Positions 1 through 12,314 of a stretch of 64,000 bases of DNA are shown one piece after another. Source of the stretch: Piper betle. Its lineage: Eukaryota > Streptophyta > Magnoliopsida > Piperales > Piperaceae. The position numbers and the translations under genes are program-made. A model generated the notes under the pieces. It saw only the letters and a list, made by a program, of their open reading frames with translations. It ran no database searches and was not told the origin of the DNA. The stretch's first letter is position 1. Each line of letters opens with the position of its first letter. Location of the stretch: assembly GCA_033002965.1 (NCBI GenBank), contig JAURVB010014690.1:124001-188000 (forward strand). Reading direction: 5' to 3'.

Positions 1-1817
1 CTTTGGAAGTCTGGTCACACTGCTATAGAATTATAAATAATATATATCTCATCTTCACGTGTGGGGTCTGACGTCAAGTGTATTGGGGAAGCATACTGAG
101 CTAAGGAAATAAGATTATGTAGGTACATCACTCCGATTTATAGTGATGCAACAGTATTGTGCAAGTGATGAGGGTCTGTGGACATGTTTTTAAGATCATC
201 ATGATTAGACTCCACCATAGGTGGTCATCTTATGGAGTAATTAATTAACGACGAGTCTAAGAGATGACTCTTAAGTGACTCTAGTCCAATCAGCCAACAA
301 TAGATATATGTTTCTTAACATTGTACTAATTATGCATTTCTAAACGGGCCAGGTTTAAGCTACCCAAAGAGCTACTATCTCCCTTCAAACCTACGGGGAC
401 TCATGCTGAGGTTGACATGTGTCACTACCGTTCTTGACCGATGTGTGACCGGCCGTCCAGTACTTATTTGTAGTACTAATCTTGACTCACATAAATGTTA
501 CAGCTCTAAAAGCTTTTAAGTAACGCTATTAGTCAAGATGAGCATAAAATGGTGTCCCACTATCTTATCAGCGTGGTTTGCTCTAACTTAAGTCCTCAAC
601 TCATTTGCTCCCAAGCAGGGAGGGGGGGGTGAGTCTTCGCGTCAAGACCGGTCTACAATCGATTACCAATACTACAAGCTCTAAACAGTACCATGAAGGT
701 ACTTTCTATACCTAGGGCAAAAACTCAATCTTACGACTCAAGGTAAAAATCCTATTTGTGCTAGGGAAGCACAAAGAATCACTGTGTCCTTAAAGGACAC
801 TCCCTTACTAAACCCACAATCTAATGCTAAAGACTTTGACATGAGTCAAACTCTCACTAGCTCAATCAATCACTAAGTGGGTCATACTACGAATCTAATC
901 ATCTGCTAACTATCTGACTTGTGTACCTTGGTTGTGGGCCCACAAATGTATTGTCATGGTGACTAAATAATCTGACAACTTTGGTCATCAAATCTGGAAG
1001 TTATATTGCCATGGTTTGTGACTTTGCCCATGTACATCCCTCTAAATATTGCCAATAACACTGTTTGATGAGGTTATCTTGTGATACACATTTGACCTAA
1101 GGATGTCAGTCAAGGCAATGGTATGCAAGGTAGTTGGTAAACTTGATACTATACCATCACATCAGAACAACCCCGGTGCTCCTAACTCTCCTTTGCCCTG
1201 TTGATGACAATGTAGCCATACAATGCCTTCAATCCCTAACCCAACTTGGCTCTGAAAGCTGTGACATGCAATCGCCAACAAGACTAAGAAAGCCCTTAAG
1301 TAGCTTCCTCTTGTGGGGAGAGGAAATAACTACTTGCCATGACTCTCACATTAACTATTCCACTCAATCAGTGGTAGTGTGATACACAGATGAAGGTAGT
1401 GTGTACTCGATTGGTGGTAGTGTATCACAAACGGTGTTAGTACACCTTAGACAGTGGTTCTCCAGCTCAGATGGTTGTTACACAACTTAGACGGTGGCAA
1501 TGTTATCCAAGTACTAAGGGTTTGATCTTGATCATGCACGTCGTAAAGCCACTACTACCTCAGGTATGCCTACCTCCATGTGTCTGTTTGCCCAGAGGTG
1601 ACTGTGAATAACTCGGCTCAGGCTATTCAACCATGTGTGTCGATCCTAAGGAATGGTGAAATGTACAATGGTGAAACAATGATATATTCATACTAATCTC
1701 CTAAAATATGAGATGACTACTTTTATCAGTGTTGACGGGCACTCAAACGGCAATCACTGACCTGGTGCCTATTCCTTGGGCGAAATCTTGTAAAAATCTA
1801 ACCTTGCAGGCAAAGGT
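1..1817. other. Intergenic, probably retroelement-derived; no gene seen
   Basis: No reading frame resembles a known protein. The stretch is flush with the target site of the solo LTR that starts at 1818, so it is one half of the sequence into which that LTR jumped; the other half resumes at 4849. Since 4849-5696 leads into an LTR primer-binding site, this segment may be the degraded internal region of an old minus-strand retrotransposon, but no gag or pol motif is visible. Short imperfect repeats built around GGTGGTAGTGT lie at about 1370-1500. Confidence 0.4.
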
Positions 1818-4800
1818 TGTAAAACCCACGATTCGAGTCAGGGTTTTATATTCAGAACCGGTCGGGTCGACCGTTATTTTTCGAGTTGAGTCAGTTTCAG
1901 GACACGTGTACCAAGCCGACGCCGGTCGCGTGTATGAGCTATGAGGGTCATGCGTACCCAAATATATGATGATAACGTCATGAATACAGCAGAACAGAAT
2001 GAGTTATCAGATATATGAGAGTATGCCAGTCATTTTTTTTTTTATTTTTATATATAGTGGATCGTAGAATTAGTATTAGGCCGTTTACCGCGTTAGGACG
2101 CGTTCGGGCAGTTTGGGTGGGTTGATAGTTCTAGAGCATGTCATTATAATTTTTTTGGTGTTGTTTGATTTTACGGGATTTTTCCCGATTTTTATGAAAT
2201 TTTTTAGGATTTAATACGAGTTAGTTATGATACTTGACTCGAGCCGGAGACGAGTCAAGTATTATTTACGAGTTTGCCACCCATTTTCACCCCGAATTTT
2301 TCTTCCCCCGCGCCCAAACCCTCGCCGCGCCGCCCCTGTTCGCGCGCCACCGCCGCCACGGCCGGCGCCGCCTGGCCGTCGACCGACGCCGCCCAGCCCG
2401 GCCACGGCGTCGCCCTGCCGCCCCGACCAGTTCCGGCCCCCATCGGACCGCCGCGACGCGAGGAAACCGCGCCGCGACGCCGCGGCCGCGTTGCGGTCAC
2501 GTTGCCGATTCCGCCGCCGGCGACCGTCGCCGCCGTGATCGAGTGGTCACCTCGACGTCTCCGACCAACCCACGACTGTCCCCGACCAGAACGGAGGCCA
2601 GCGCCGCCCATCCCGGCCGGATCGAGTCACCCACCGCCGCCACCACTGTTTTGGCCATTTTCCGGCGAGCCGCCAACTCCGTCGACCATGTTGAGGCCAT
2701 AGATGAGTCGGGCTCGCCGAGCCGGTTCCGAGGGTACCCAACACGACCCCTTTCCGACTAGTAGACGCCGCCGGCGATTGTCGCCGGGAAACCACCGGAA
2801 GCCGCCGGAAAACCGCCAGTAGCGGCCGGAAAACCGCCGGAAAAATCGGAATTTCTGGAATTCGCCAGAATTCACCGGATCTTCCGCGGGGCTCGCCCAG
2901 TGGAGCCCGATCGAGCTTCGGACGCCGATGAGCGCCGAATTTGAGCTCCGAGACGCGCGGCAGAACCGTCGCCGATCGCCGATCGCCGACGACGTGAGGT
3001 ATAATTACCTCCGATCGATTTATTTAAAATTGATGATGAGTGCTAGCACAGCATGCTAGGATTGATTTATTGTAGGATTGATTTATTGATGTGATTGATA
3101 GTGATAAGTTACATGAGGTGATTAATGACTAATTAGGGATGAAATGATAAGTTGTATGATGAGATTAAGGGAGAATGAATAATAAGTAATCTTATGAGGT
3201 AGATCGAGTTGAGCATGCTAATCGAGTAATGTAACTTAGGAAAATATAATAAAATTAGTATGAATAGGATGAGCTAGGATTAATTAGTTTTATGATTTTC
3301 TGATTGTTATGTTGATGGATGTTATTCATATTGTGTGATGTTTGTTGAGTTTGATGCATCATTTAGTTAGCGGGCGTTAGTATCTAGTTTTGATGTGTAG
3401 GTACGAAGTAGGAGCTCGCCGCCTAGGCGCGATGACACGCTTGGAGCTTCCACCAGGTCCGTTTAGGACTCGTCTTGTTTTACGCTTTTCTATTGTATGT
3501 TTATGTTATTATTTGCAGGACGGGTTAAGTGGTGTTTTATTGGATCCCACTTAACTCGGGTCATTTAACCGAATATTTTCCGGATTAATAACCCCTCGAG
3601 GATGAGATCCCTCGAGGATGATTTCGAAAATAAGATCCACCACAAGTTGCCTTCGGGCCTATTATATGAATCCCTTCCCAGGCCTATATATATAGTTTTA
3701 TCGAGTTTTCAGTGAGACGAGAGATGGAGAAACCGACTGCACGTACCATGCAGAGGATGCCGTGACAGTCAAAGCGGGCTCTGGATTAGTGCCAGCGGAC
3801 TGTTCCATTCCCGAGGGATCCTGACAACTCCGCGTTTGAGTTCCTCACACCCGGAGAACGTGGAGGTTTACGGGTACTGTTTAGTACAGCGCATGTCCGG
3901 ACTTGTGGTTCAAAGGGTACTAAAGGCGACTGCCTGAGAGTACTCGGCCTTCGTGCTCAAGGCCAGGAGAAATATGGAGGTAAGGAGAGGGCTTAGGATA
4001 AAGTTTCACGAGAAGTACTGAAAAAGAAGTGCTGAGAGTAGCACAGTACCAGCAGCAGTAAGTTCGGGATGCTACCGGGTCTGCAGCCCAGTGGCTCCTC
4101 AGTAGTGCCCTTCAGAGTGTTCTTGAGGAAGTATATGTTTTCTTTCAGATGAGAGTTTGCTCTCATAGCCAGTTTGTTATAGTTATTTTATTTTCCGGAC
4201 CAGTAACGCTTGTTACTGACGTTTTTCCTATATATATGTAGGTGATAAGCACGAGATGGATGAGCCAGCTTGGACGGAGGAGCAATGAGGTCTTGTGCAC
4301 ACACATGTTAGATTTCTGAATGTTTAATATTGTATTATTATGTTATTATTTTGTGAATGCTATGATTAAATGTTTGAGGCATGATAGGATATGATTAAAT
4401 GAAATGAGATGATGCTAAGACATGATGATAAGAGGTGAGATGTGATCAGAGAGCGCAGCAGAAGTGTGGCCCAAGTCCTATGATGAATATACAGTATATT
4501 AAATTATGTGTGATTAAAATTGTTGATATATGTATATATATTGGTATGTATTGTTTTGACAGGGTAGACCCTAATTGCACTTTTAGGGGAGACTCTGTCA
4601 GTTTTACTTTAGAATTTTCATCGATTTTTCTCGTGATTGTGATGGCGTGAAATTTAATTTGCATGTCATTCATGTAGTACCATGTTAGGATTTTGCACAT
4701 TTATTCATTCATGATGGATCGTATCTTCATCTTAAGACGCCGAGATTGGATCCGCATGAGTTAGGTTCGGGTTAGCGGACCTAACCGGGGCCTGTAACAT

Positions 4801-4843
4801 GCCGGTTCGGTTCATGAGCGTGGACCGGATTTGGGGTGTTACA
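1818..4843 (+). mobile_element. Young solo LTR, copy A (about 3.0 kb)
   Basis: The element begins TGTAAAACCC and ends GGTGTTACA, so it has the TG...CA ends of an LTR with TGTAA/TTACA inverted tips. It is flanked by a perfect 5-bp target duplication AAGGT (1813-1817 and 4844-4848), and there is no internal region or second LTR, which makes it a solo LTR. Visible parts in order: a 10-bp perfect hairpin ACTTGACTCG/CGAGTCAAGT (2232-2241 and 2251-2260), a very GC-rich block (about 2280-2990), an AT-rich stretch, the conserved CCTCGAGG pair (3594-3601 and 3610-3617), a TATA box (about 3683-3695) and a conserved TTGCACTTTTAGGGG motif near 4576. The TATA position sets the plus orientation and implies a U3 of about 1.9 kb. 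The 3' half is nearly identical to copy D at 40254, so both are recent. The primer-binding site next to older relatives matches initiator tRNA-Met; a long-LTR Ty3/gypsy chromovirus is my inference. Confidence 0.94.
2266..2990 (+). other. GC-rich block inside LTR copy A
   Basis: This stretch begins at the TTTACGAGTTTGCCAC motif after the GACTCG hairpin and is packed with GCCGCC-type runs and, towards its end (about 2785-2845), with repeats of a CCGGAAAACCG-like unit. Several frames on both strands stay open, which is expected of high GC rather than of coding. Equivalent blocks sit at the same place in copies B, C, D and E and, more diverged, in the old LTRs. I do not call it a gene: frames are not conserved between copies. 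Confidence 0.7.
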
Positions 4844-4848
4844 AAGGT

Positions 4849-5696
4849 GGTCATGCTTGTCCTCATCGGTGTGTCAAGGCCTCTGTTTGGCAAAGAGAAA
4901 CCAAAAGTACTACCAAGACGGATATACACTTATGGAAGAGGGGGAGGCGGTGAAGTGCCAATGGGGAAGGAGGCCCTCCTCACTACTCATCCACATCCAT
5001 AACTATCCGTTCTAAGTGGTCCATCCAATTCATTTGCCCAAACCCTCATTTGTGCTCTAAGTGCTCCAGGGGCTCTGCTGGCATAACTACAGCCTCTATC
5101 CATAAATATCTGTCTAAGGTTAAAAGTTCTTATAGGTTGACCTCGAACTATGTCAGATTAATTTGTCCAAGGCACTCGGTGGTCCAACTCATGTGTAAAG
5201 TAACTCTGCTAGTGTCTCCATAATCCAAGCTCCCTACATGTGCTATATTTGATAACTCTATCTCTCAATGTACACTATGTCCCAAGAAAGGAGGACTGAA
5301 GTAGTGATATGCAACAAAATAGACAAGTGCTATAATGCAGTCCCAATGGTCTAAGTATTACTGGTCACTACCCATTTCAAACCCAGCCAAATGAATATAT
5401 GGATACTCTGACTTGTCCAAATTTCTGGCACAATGGAAGAGAAAAGTGGGTCTCTAAGTCTATCATAACATGCTTGTGAGATCCATGTTGGCATCTATTG
5501 AACTCTTCATCTCAAATCTATTCCATAATTCCTTTACAACTGCTAATACAAAAATATGTACCGATCAAGTTTGACTGAACAAAAATCTAGAAGCATGAGA
5601 AAAGGCCAGGGGAAATGACCCAACAAAGCTTCTCGTGGACATGGGCATGGGCATACATACATGAGACTGCCATCATAAAATGACTCTGATATCAAC
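4849..5696 (-). mobile_element. Internal (5' leader) region of an old minus-strand retrotransposon
   Basis: This segment lies between the insertion site of copy A and the LTR starting at 5697. From about 5188 it matches 44827-44936 plus 49013-49407, where the same sequence also abuts an LTR; shared landmarks are CCAAGCTCCCTAC, TGTTGGCATCTA and TGACTCTGATA. No coding frame is recognisable, so it is read as untranslated leader of a minus-strand element whose 5' LTR lies to the right. Confidence 0.6.
5681..5695 (-). other. Primer-binding site, initiator tRNA-Met type
   Basis: Read on the minus strand this is TTGATATCAGAGTCA, which differs by one base from the usual TGGTATCAGAG primer-binding site of plant retrotransposons primed by initiator tRNA-Met. 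It lies one or two bases inside the LTR that ends at 5697, exactly where a PBS belongs. Confidence 0.7.
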
Positions 5697-6479
5697 TGTA
5701 ACATTTTGGATCGGGTTCACCTAAGAACAAGATCATAATTATTACGATCGAGTCGAGTCACGTCTAAATCAAATAATCTTAAAGATTTGAACAAAAAATA
5801 AACCATAACAACCATCTTGGCATCTCGAAAAAGGAAGATACCACTTAATGTACAACCAACACTCAACAAGAAAAAAATGAATGGATGTATACAACACCCT
5901 AATAAGGAGCTACGTACAATGACATGACATGTGAACACCCAACATGCAATAGGAACTCCAATATAAGTGGATAAATAAGAGAATAAATACATCAAAATAA
6001 CTGGTGAAACTAAAATATGAGAGTCTCAACAAGAGACATGATAATATGTCTGATCTACTACGATAAAAGCTGGTTAAAGCATACATCAAAATATATCAAA
6101 TAAATATACATGAAATTAAAGGCATACAAAAGAACGAAAGAAAACAATGGTGCACTGAGCACAAATGTGTGTACCAACTATTTGTCCTTCCACCAAGGTT
6201 GACCGTTACATAGGAACACAAGATCGACAAATATAATAGAAAAACCATCAGCAACGAGTGTCGCTAACCTAAAAAATATATAATATAAATTGGCAAATGG
6301 AATCTGACTTCTTTGAGGAAGGAAAACCAATACATAACTCCATGAGAACACTCAAAGGGCACATACTAAGGAGTCATCAAGCTGCAGACTAGATAACTTC
6401 CCGAACTGAATATGTGTTATGCCACTCTCGGTAATAACTAACCCCACTATCGGGAAAAGTATATATCCTGAGCTCTCAC

Positions 6480-9375
6480 TGTAAAACCCGTGACTCGAAT
6501 CAGGGTTTTACGTTACCGAACCAGTCGGTTTGACCGTTGGTTCGAGTCGAGTCAGTTTCATGAACCGCGTGCTGAGTCGAGGCCAGTCGTGAGTTATGAG
6601 CGATGAGGGTCATGTATGCTCAAGTGTACGATGATAACGTCTGAAAGATGATGAAAAATAGGTTATCAAGTATATAGAGGTATGCAGTATTGATTGTTAT
6701 TTTTATTTGATTGTAGAATAGTTTTAGGCCGAATAACGCATTAGGACGCGTTGGATTATATTCTGGTGGGTTATTAGTTATAGAGCATGCCATTTGGATG
6801 TTGTTGTGTTTATTTTATTTTATGGGATTTTCCATACTTTTCTAGATTTTTTTTAGAATTTATTACAAACTAGTTATTATTTTGACTCGGGTAGGAATCG
6901 AGTCAATACTTAATTATGAAACTGCCATTGAGGGTGTTCTTCTCCCTCCCGACACCTTCCTTACCCCAAACCCTTGCCGCCACCACTGTTGTGTGTTGCC
7001 ACCACCGCACTGCCGCCGAGCAACGCCTCCCCGCCCCGCCGTGCCATCGTCGTGCCACCACGACCCACCTCGGCCACCGTCTCGCCGCCACGACGCCGGA
7101 ATTGCCCCACAAGCCGCGATGCCCTCCCTCGTCGATTCGCCGCCGTCTGGGCCATGCCACCGCCGCTGTGACCCCGACGACCACCCCCTCGCCGTCGCCG
7201 ACGTTTCCCCTACCATCCCGAGCGCCGTCGAGGCCGGCCGCAGCCCCGATCGGAGCATGCCGCCACTGCCACCCATTTTCGACGCCGTCGCCAACGGCCA
7301 TTGCCGCCCCGGCTGCTTTGTTTGACACCACCATCGGACCAAGCTCGTCGAACTGGTGTCGATAGACCCCCTGATTGCCCCGTCCCGAATCATCGCTGGA
7401 ATCCGCCGGAAAACCGCCGACACTCACCGGAAAACTGCCGGAACCGCTGGAAAATTGGATTCATGGGAAATTCGCCGGATCATCCACCAAATGCACCCGA
7501 TCCAATCTGATCGGACTTCGGACGCCGCTAGGTGCCGAATTCGAGTTTCGAGCCACGAAACAGAAACCCTAGCCGTCGTCGATTTTCGACGACGCGAGGT
7601 ATAATTTATTTTAATTTAATTATTTAAAATATTGATTATTAGAATTACATGGCAGGATTTGTGTGTGTGTGTGTTATAATAATATATATAAATGTAGATT
7701 TGATTAAGGATAAAATATGAAATTTGTTTGATTGAGTGGTGTTAAAAATGGAGGCTAAGAAACTAATTAGGGTAACTAGGTAATGATCATGATCTAATGC
7801 AAATTAGCCTAAGTAGGCTTGCTAGAATTGATATAGGTTGATGTGTGTTGATTGATGCGCAATTTTGTTGATTGTGTGTGCATGCTATAGGATGTGTGAT
7901 TCATCATGCGGGCGTTAGTTTTTAGCTTGATTGTGTAGGTACGGTGTAGGAGCTCGCCGCCTAGGCGCGTGGGCCCGTTTGGAGCTTCTACCAGGTCTGT
8001 TTAGGACTCGTTCTCTGTTTTTACGCTATTCTATTGTGTATTTGATTTATTACATGCAGGGCGTGTTAAGTGGTGTTTTATCGGATCTCACTTAACTCGG
8101 GCTATTTAGCCAACAATTTTCTGGATTAATAACCCTCGAGGATGAGATCCCTCGAGTTTGTTTTCGAACTTCAGATCCAGCTCATATTGCCTTCGGGCCT
8201 ATTGTATAAATCCCAACCTAGACCTATATATATGTATAGTTTTCGCATTTTGTGAGAGATTGAATGAGGGAAATCCGACTACCGTGCTACGCGAGCGGGC
8301 ACGTGTGTGTCGATAGTGGGCTCTGGAATGGTGTGCGGGCCGTTTCATTCCCGAGGGATCCTGACAACTCCACCTTTGAGTTCCTCAAACCCGGAGAAGT
8401 GTGGAGGTTCACGGGTACTGCATTGCAGCGCATGTCTAGACTTGTGGTTTCAAAGGGTACTAAAGGCGACTGCCTGAGAGTACTCGGCCTTCGTGCTCAA
8501 GGCCATGAGTAATATGGAAGGTGCAGAGGGCGGAAAGGAATGAGATTTGATGCGAGAAGCGATAGAGAAATGGCCAAGGTATGAGAATGAGAAAGAAAGG
8601 GGACGCTGTCGACCCGAGGGCGACGGCTCCCGTATGTGCCCTGATGAGAGTTCTTAAGGAAGTATATGGTTTTCATTCAATAGGAGAGTTTGCTCTCCTG
8701 TGCCAGATTGATATTAGTTATTTTTCGGGCCGGTAACACTCGTTACTGACGGTTTTTCTATATATATGTAGGTGAGGAATGCGAGCAATGAAAGCTGTCG
8801 GGACTGCGGAGGAGCAGCACGGAACCGCGCACACATGTACCTGCCGCGTGTAATGTATAATGATGGTTATTTAATGCTGTGTGAATGATTGTTAGAATGT
8901 TTTTGTCTTGATGAATTGCCTGTTATGAAATGAACGGATAGATGTGAATGAGCAGGGAGCCTTGGAGTTCAGCCTCGGCTTAGATGAAAACAAATGAGAT
9001 AATAATGGAATGCCGCGATAGATTGTTATGTTTTGTCGTATTTTGATAAAATATTTATATACCTTTGTTGTGGACAGATTAGCCCTTATTGCACTTTTAG
9101 GGGAAACTCTGTCCGTTTTTAGGTAGTAGTATATATATATATTTGGTTTCTCATTTATTGTTTTGTCTTGTTTTTGCTTGTACATCATAGCATGCATGTA
9201 GGACCGCGTTAGAACCCAATCGTTCCCATTCATGCATTTCATGTTTGCATCTTCATCTTGAGATGCCGAGGGCAGATCCGGGTCGGCTTAACCGAACCCA
9301 GTAGATTAGCGAACGGTTCGGTCGCCGGTGACATTTCCGGGTCGGTTCATGGGTGAGCCGAAACAGGGTGTTACA
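6480..9375 (+). mobile_element. Young solo LTR, copy B (about 2.9 kb)
   Basis: TGTAAAACCCG at the left and GGGTGTTACA at the right, flanked by a perfect 5-bp duplication CTCAC (6475-6479 and 9376-9380). It sits inside the old minus-strand LTR 5697-11729. It carries the family hairpin TTGACTCG/CGAGTCAA (6882-6889 and 6899-6906), the GC-rich block (about 6930-7600), a (GT)n tract near 7660, a TATA box near 8224 and the TTGCACTTTTAGGGG motif near 9089. It is closest to copy E (45464-48327); B and E form one subfamily, A and D another. An 82-codon open frame at 8264-8512 is kept in E but not in A, C or D. Confidence 0.94.
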
Positions 9376-9589
9376 CTCACCAAACTTTCATATAACTCAT
9401 GGCTCAGAGCACAAAGACTGAGTACTCTTAGGCAGTCGTCTTCAATACCCTTTGATATTACACGTTTAGACATGTAATATATACAATAGTATTCGTATAC
9501 TACACGCCTATACAATAGTACCCGTCTACTACACGCCCCTCTGGGTGTGAGGAGGACATAAAGATGTTAAGCTCCCTCGAGAATAGAAC

Positions 9590-10330
9590 AACTCGAAACA
9601 TAACAAGTAATAAACAAATAAATAAATAAAATAAATAAAAGAATAATAAATAAAATAATAAATGCTCGAGTAAACATCAATAAAAATAATAACTAATAAA
9701 TAACAAATTAAATGCTCATGAAAATAAATAAATAAATAAATAATGGATAATAAACAAAAGGATAAATAAAAAATAAATAAATAAACTCATAAATATATAG
9801 ATGAATAATAAATACGTACAAAAATAAACAAAATACTATTCACGTACAACAACAATAACATAAATAACACTAAATAAGAATGCGATTAAACACGACTAAA
9901 TATTAGCACGTACACAAGTAAGTAAATTAACAAATAAATAAATAATTCACTAAATAAATAAATAAATAATTAGTTAATAATAATTAATCATGAACAATAA
10001 CAATATAATTATCGAATCTATAAATACATGCCTAAATACAAATAAATAATAATATGAGAGTGAACAATTCAAAAATAATAATAATAAATTAATAAAATAT
10101 GATAATATGAATAAATAAATAACAAGAGAAAAATCAAATAATGAATAAATAAACATTAATTAATTAATTAATTAAATATGATAACATGAATAAAATAATA
10201 TTAATAGGTAAATACATTAATAATAATAATAAATAATCATACAATCATGCATCATATACGGCGAATAAATAAATAATAAGTGATAAATCAAATAATGAAT
10301 AAATAAATAAATCAATAAAAATAAATAAAT
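9590..10330. repeat. AATAAATA simple-sequence tract
   Basis: Roughly 740 bases of almost pure A/T built from ATAAATAA and AATAATAA units. It lies within the old minus-strand LTR. The same tract, in the orientation of its host LTR, is found at about 20390-20960 and about 50570-51170, so it is a fixed component of the old LTR subfamily and is absent from young copies A-E. Confidence 0.85.
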
Positions 10331-11729
10331 AAAAGCACTTGTAACATCAAAATGTGCCAAATCATGTGAACATGAATCTTAACTAATGTAGGAAGCTTTG
10401 AAATATTAAAAACAGTATAAAAACAGGTTCAAACTGATTGAAAATGGACTGGTGAGTCAACTAGGTTGAACCGGCCATGACAGACTTAGTCAACTTCACC
10501 GAATTGAGCTCTTGGGTGGAACTGAGCTGGCCGGGTTGTGGACATAGGCATGGGCATACATACATGAGCTAGACATAACATGAGCACAAAACGGGTGGGT
10601 TGTGCACGTTGCCAAAAAATGCGGCCAGAGGCTACCGCATGTTGCAATTGACAAGATAGTGATGGGTAAGGTGATGATGGTGGTGCCCGACGGAGTCCGA
10701 CGGGCGGCTAGCCAAGAAATGGCCGAAAAGAGAGGAATTTGCCACGTGGAATGTGGGACTGGTGGCGGCAAATGCAGTCGCGACAATGGTGGGCTAGGGT
10801 CTCAAAAGCTTGGCCAGGAGGAGAGGATGTTATCTAGGAGGTTGGCCTCATTGGAGAGGCCTCACCGGCACCTAAAAACCTGAATGGCGGCACCAGCAAT
10901 GTAATCCGACAAGAAAAGGAGGGCTACCGATGACAAATGTAGTGACGCCAATGCTGGTGACTAGTCGTGGCTATAACCGACTGCGAGGTGGTCATAGTGG
11001 TGCTGATCTCATAGCCATAGGGTGGCCGAAATCTCAAGCCGGCGAGCCAAAGTGGTGGCTCTGATTAGAGTAAATTTGGTCCAAAATTATGGGAGAAAAT
11101 CTTGGAAAGTGTGAGGCTTTGCTAGGGCTAACGTCACTCAACTTGATTTTGCCATGTGACATGATCTTAATGCCCGACAACTTGTGGACGTAGTGGGGTC
11201 CAACTAGGGTACATTAATATACAATATATATATTGTCAGAAAGCTTGAATTGATACAGACAAAAGTCGAAACTAACTCGAAGACTAATTGAGACCCTACG
11301 AAATCTAAATTGATGGAAATTGAGGCGAAGGAGCTAAATGTGCATCAAAACCGAATTTCAACTCAATCTGAGAATCAAATTAAATTGGGCCCATAAGAGC
11401 AATATGGTAGTCCAAAAAGAGATACTCTGAAAAAGTTCAAATGAATACTAAGCGCTATAATAACCTAGATGTACCCCTAAAACTTAGAGATAACACAAAC
11501 AAAAACCTGTATATGTTAAGTATACATTGATAACACATTCTCTATTGTAACATAACTAAAGCTATCATCGGTAAATCAAACATACCTAACCCCCATAACA
11601 TGCTCATATATCTATTTGGGCCACATATTTATAGTTTGAAAAGCTGAATCGACTCGAACTAACTTCAGACCGGCTTGAACCATATTGGTAACAAGCGGGT
11701 AAATCCTAACCCAAAGTTGAAGTTTTACA

Positions 11730-12314
11730 ACATCAAACCTGTGAGAGAACAAACTCTCAAAATTAGAGATCAATCTCCACCAACAAAATTGGTACAAAAC
11801 ACAAAGTAAATAAATAAGGATAGATTTCACCCGTTTAGAACTCGAGCGATTAGTGATTCAGAAAATCCCAATCAAAGGTTCATCTTTCGTCAACCTCAAT
11901 CTCCTCTTCAATGACCATCCAAAAGTGCTCCACCACTCTGTACGACTCTGATTTCTCAAAAACCATGAAACTATATAAAATACCCTTAAAAAATAACCAT
12001 CTTGGGAGTCGGTCAGCGCTCAAGTGCCCGGCTAGTGCTCAAGCGCCACTCCAACAGGCCCTAGCGCCGCGCCCATTTCCAATAACTTTGGGTGCTCATG
12101 GCGCCAAGACTAGCCCCGGCCTCCCACGTCACTAAATTGGGGTCCTAGGGATGTGGGTAAGTGCCCTACTGCCCAACCCAAAACATGGGCTGCAAAAAGC
12201 CGTCGCCTACCACCTTCCCGTTGGATTTTCCGGTCACCATGAGAGGAGGGAACCCAACCCAACATTTTAGAAGTCTGATTGGCTACTTAATAAGTAAAGC
12301 AGATTGAGAAAAAA
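11730..12314. other. Intergenic; nothing recognised
   Basis: Sequence between the end of the old LTR and a hairpin. It has a short GC-rich patch (about 12010-12130) but no supported gene, RNA or element end. Confidence 0.4.

Larger units (their letters stand above)
5697..11729 (-). mobile_element. Old LTR, minus strand, split by copy B
   Basis: The left end reads TGTAACATTTTGG and the right end ..AGTTTTACA, the reverse-complement arrangement of this LTR family. The two parts are 5697-6479 and 9381-11729 (together about 3.1 kb); copy B with its target duplication fills the gap. Alignable landmarks include the conserved block around 9385-9470 (GACTGAGTACTCTTAGGC), a long AATAAATA tract (about 9590-10330) and a GC-rich block (about 10530-11050). 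An initiator-tRNA PBS adjoins the left end, so this was the 5' LTR of a minus-strand element rather than a solo LTR. No matching duplication is visible at the outer ends. Confidence 0.75.

Noticed and set aside
2227..2761. Long open frames in GC-rich blocks of the LTRs (also near 6882-7604, 21385-21995, 40669-41379, 45918-46627)
   Set aside because: Several frames on both strands are open at once, products are Pro/Arg/Ala-rich and differ between copies; this is expected of high GC, not of genes.
11730..11734. Target duplication for the old LTR 5697-11729
   Set aside because: TCAAC on the left and ACATC on the right do not match, and the adjoining PBS shows the left edge is internal to a larger element, so no match is expected.
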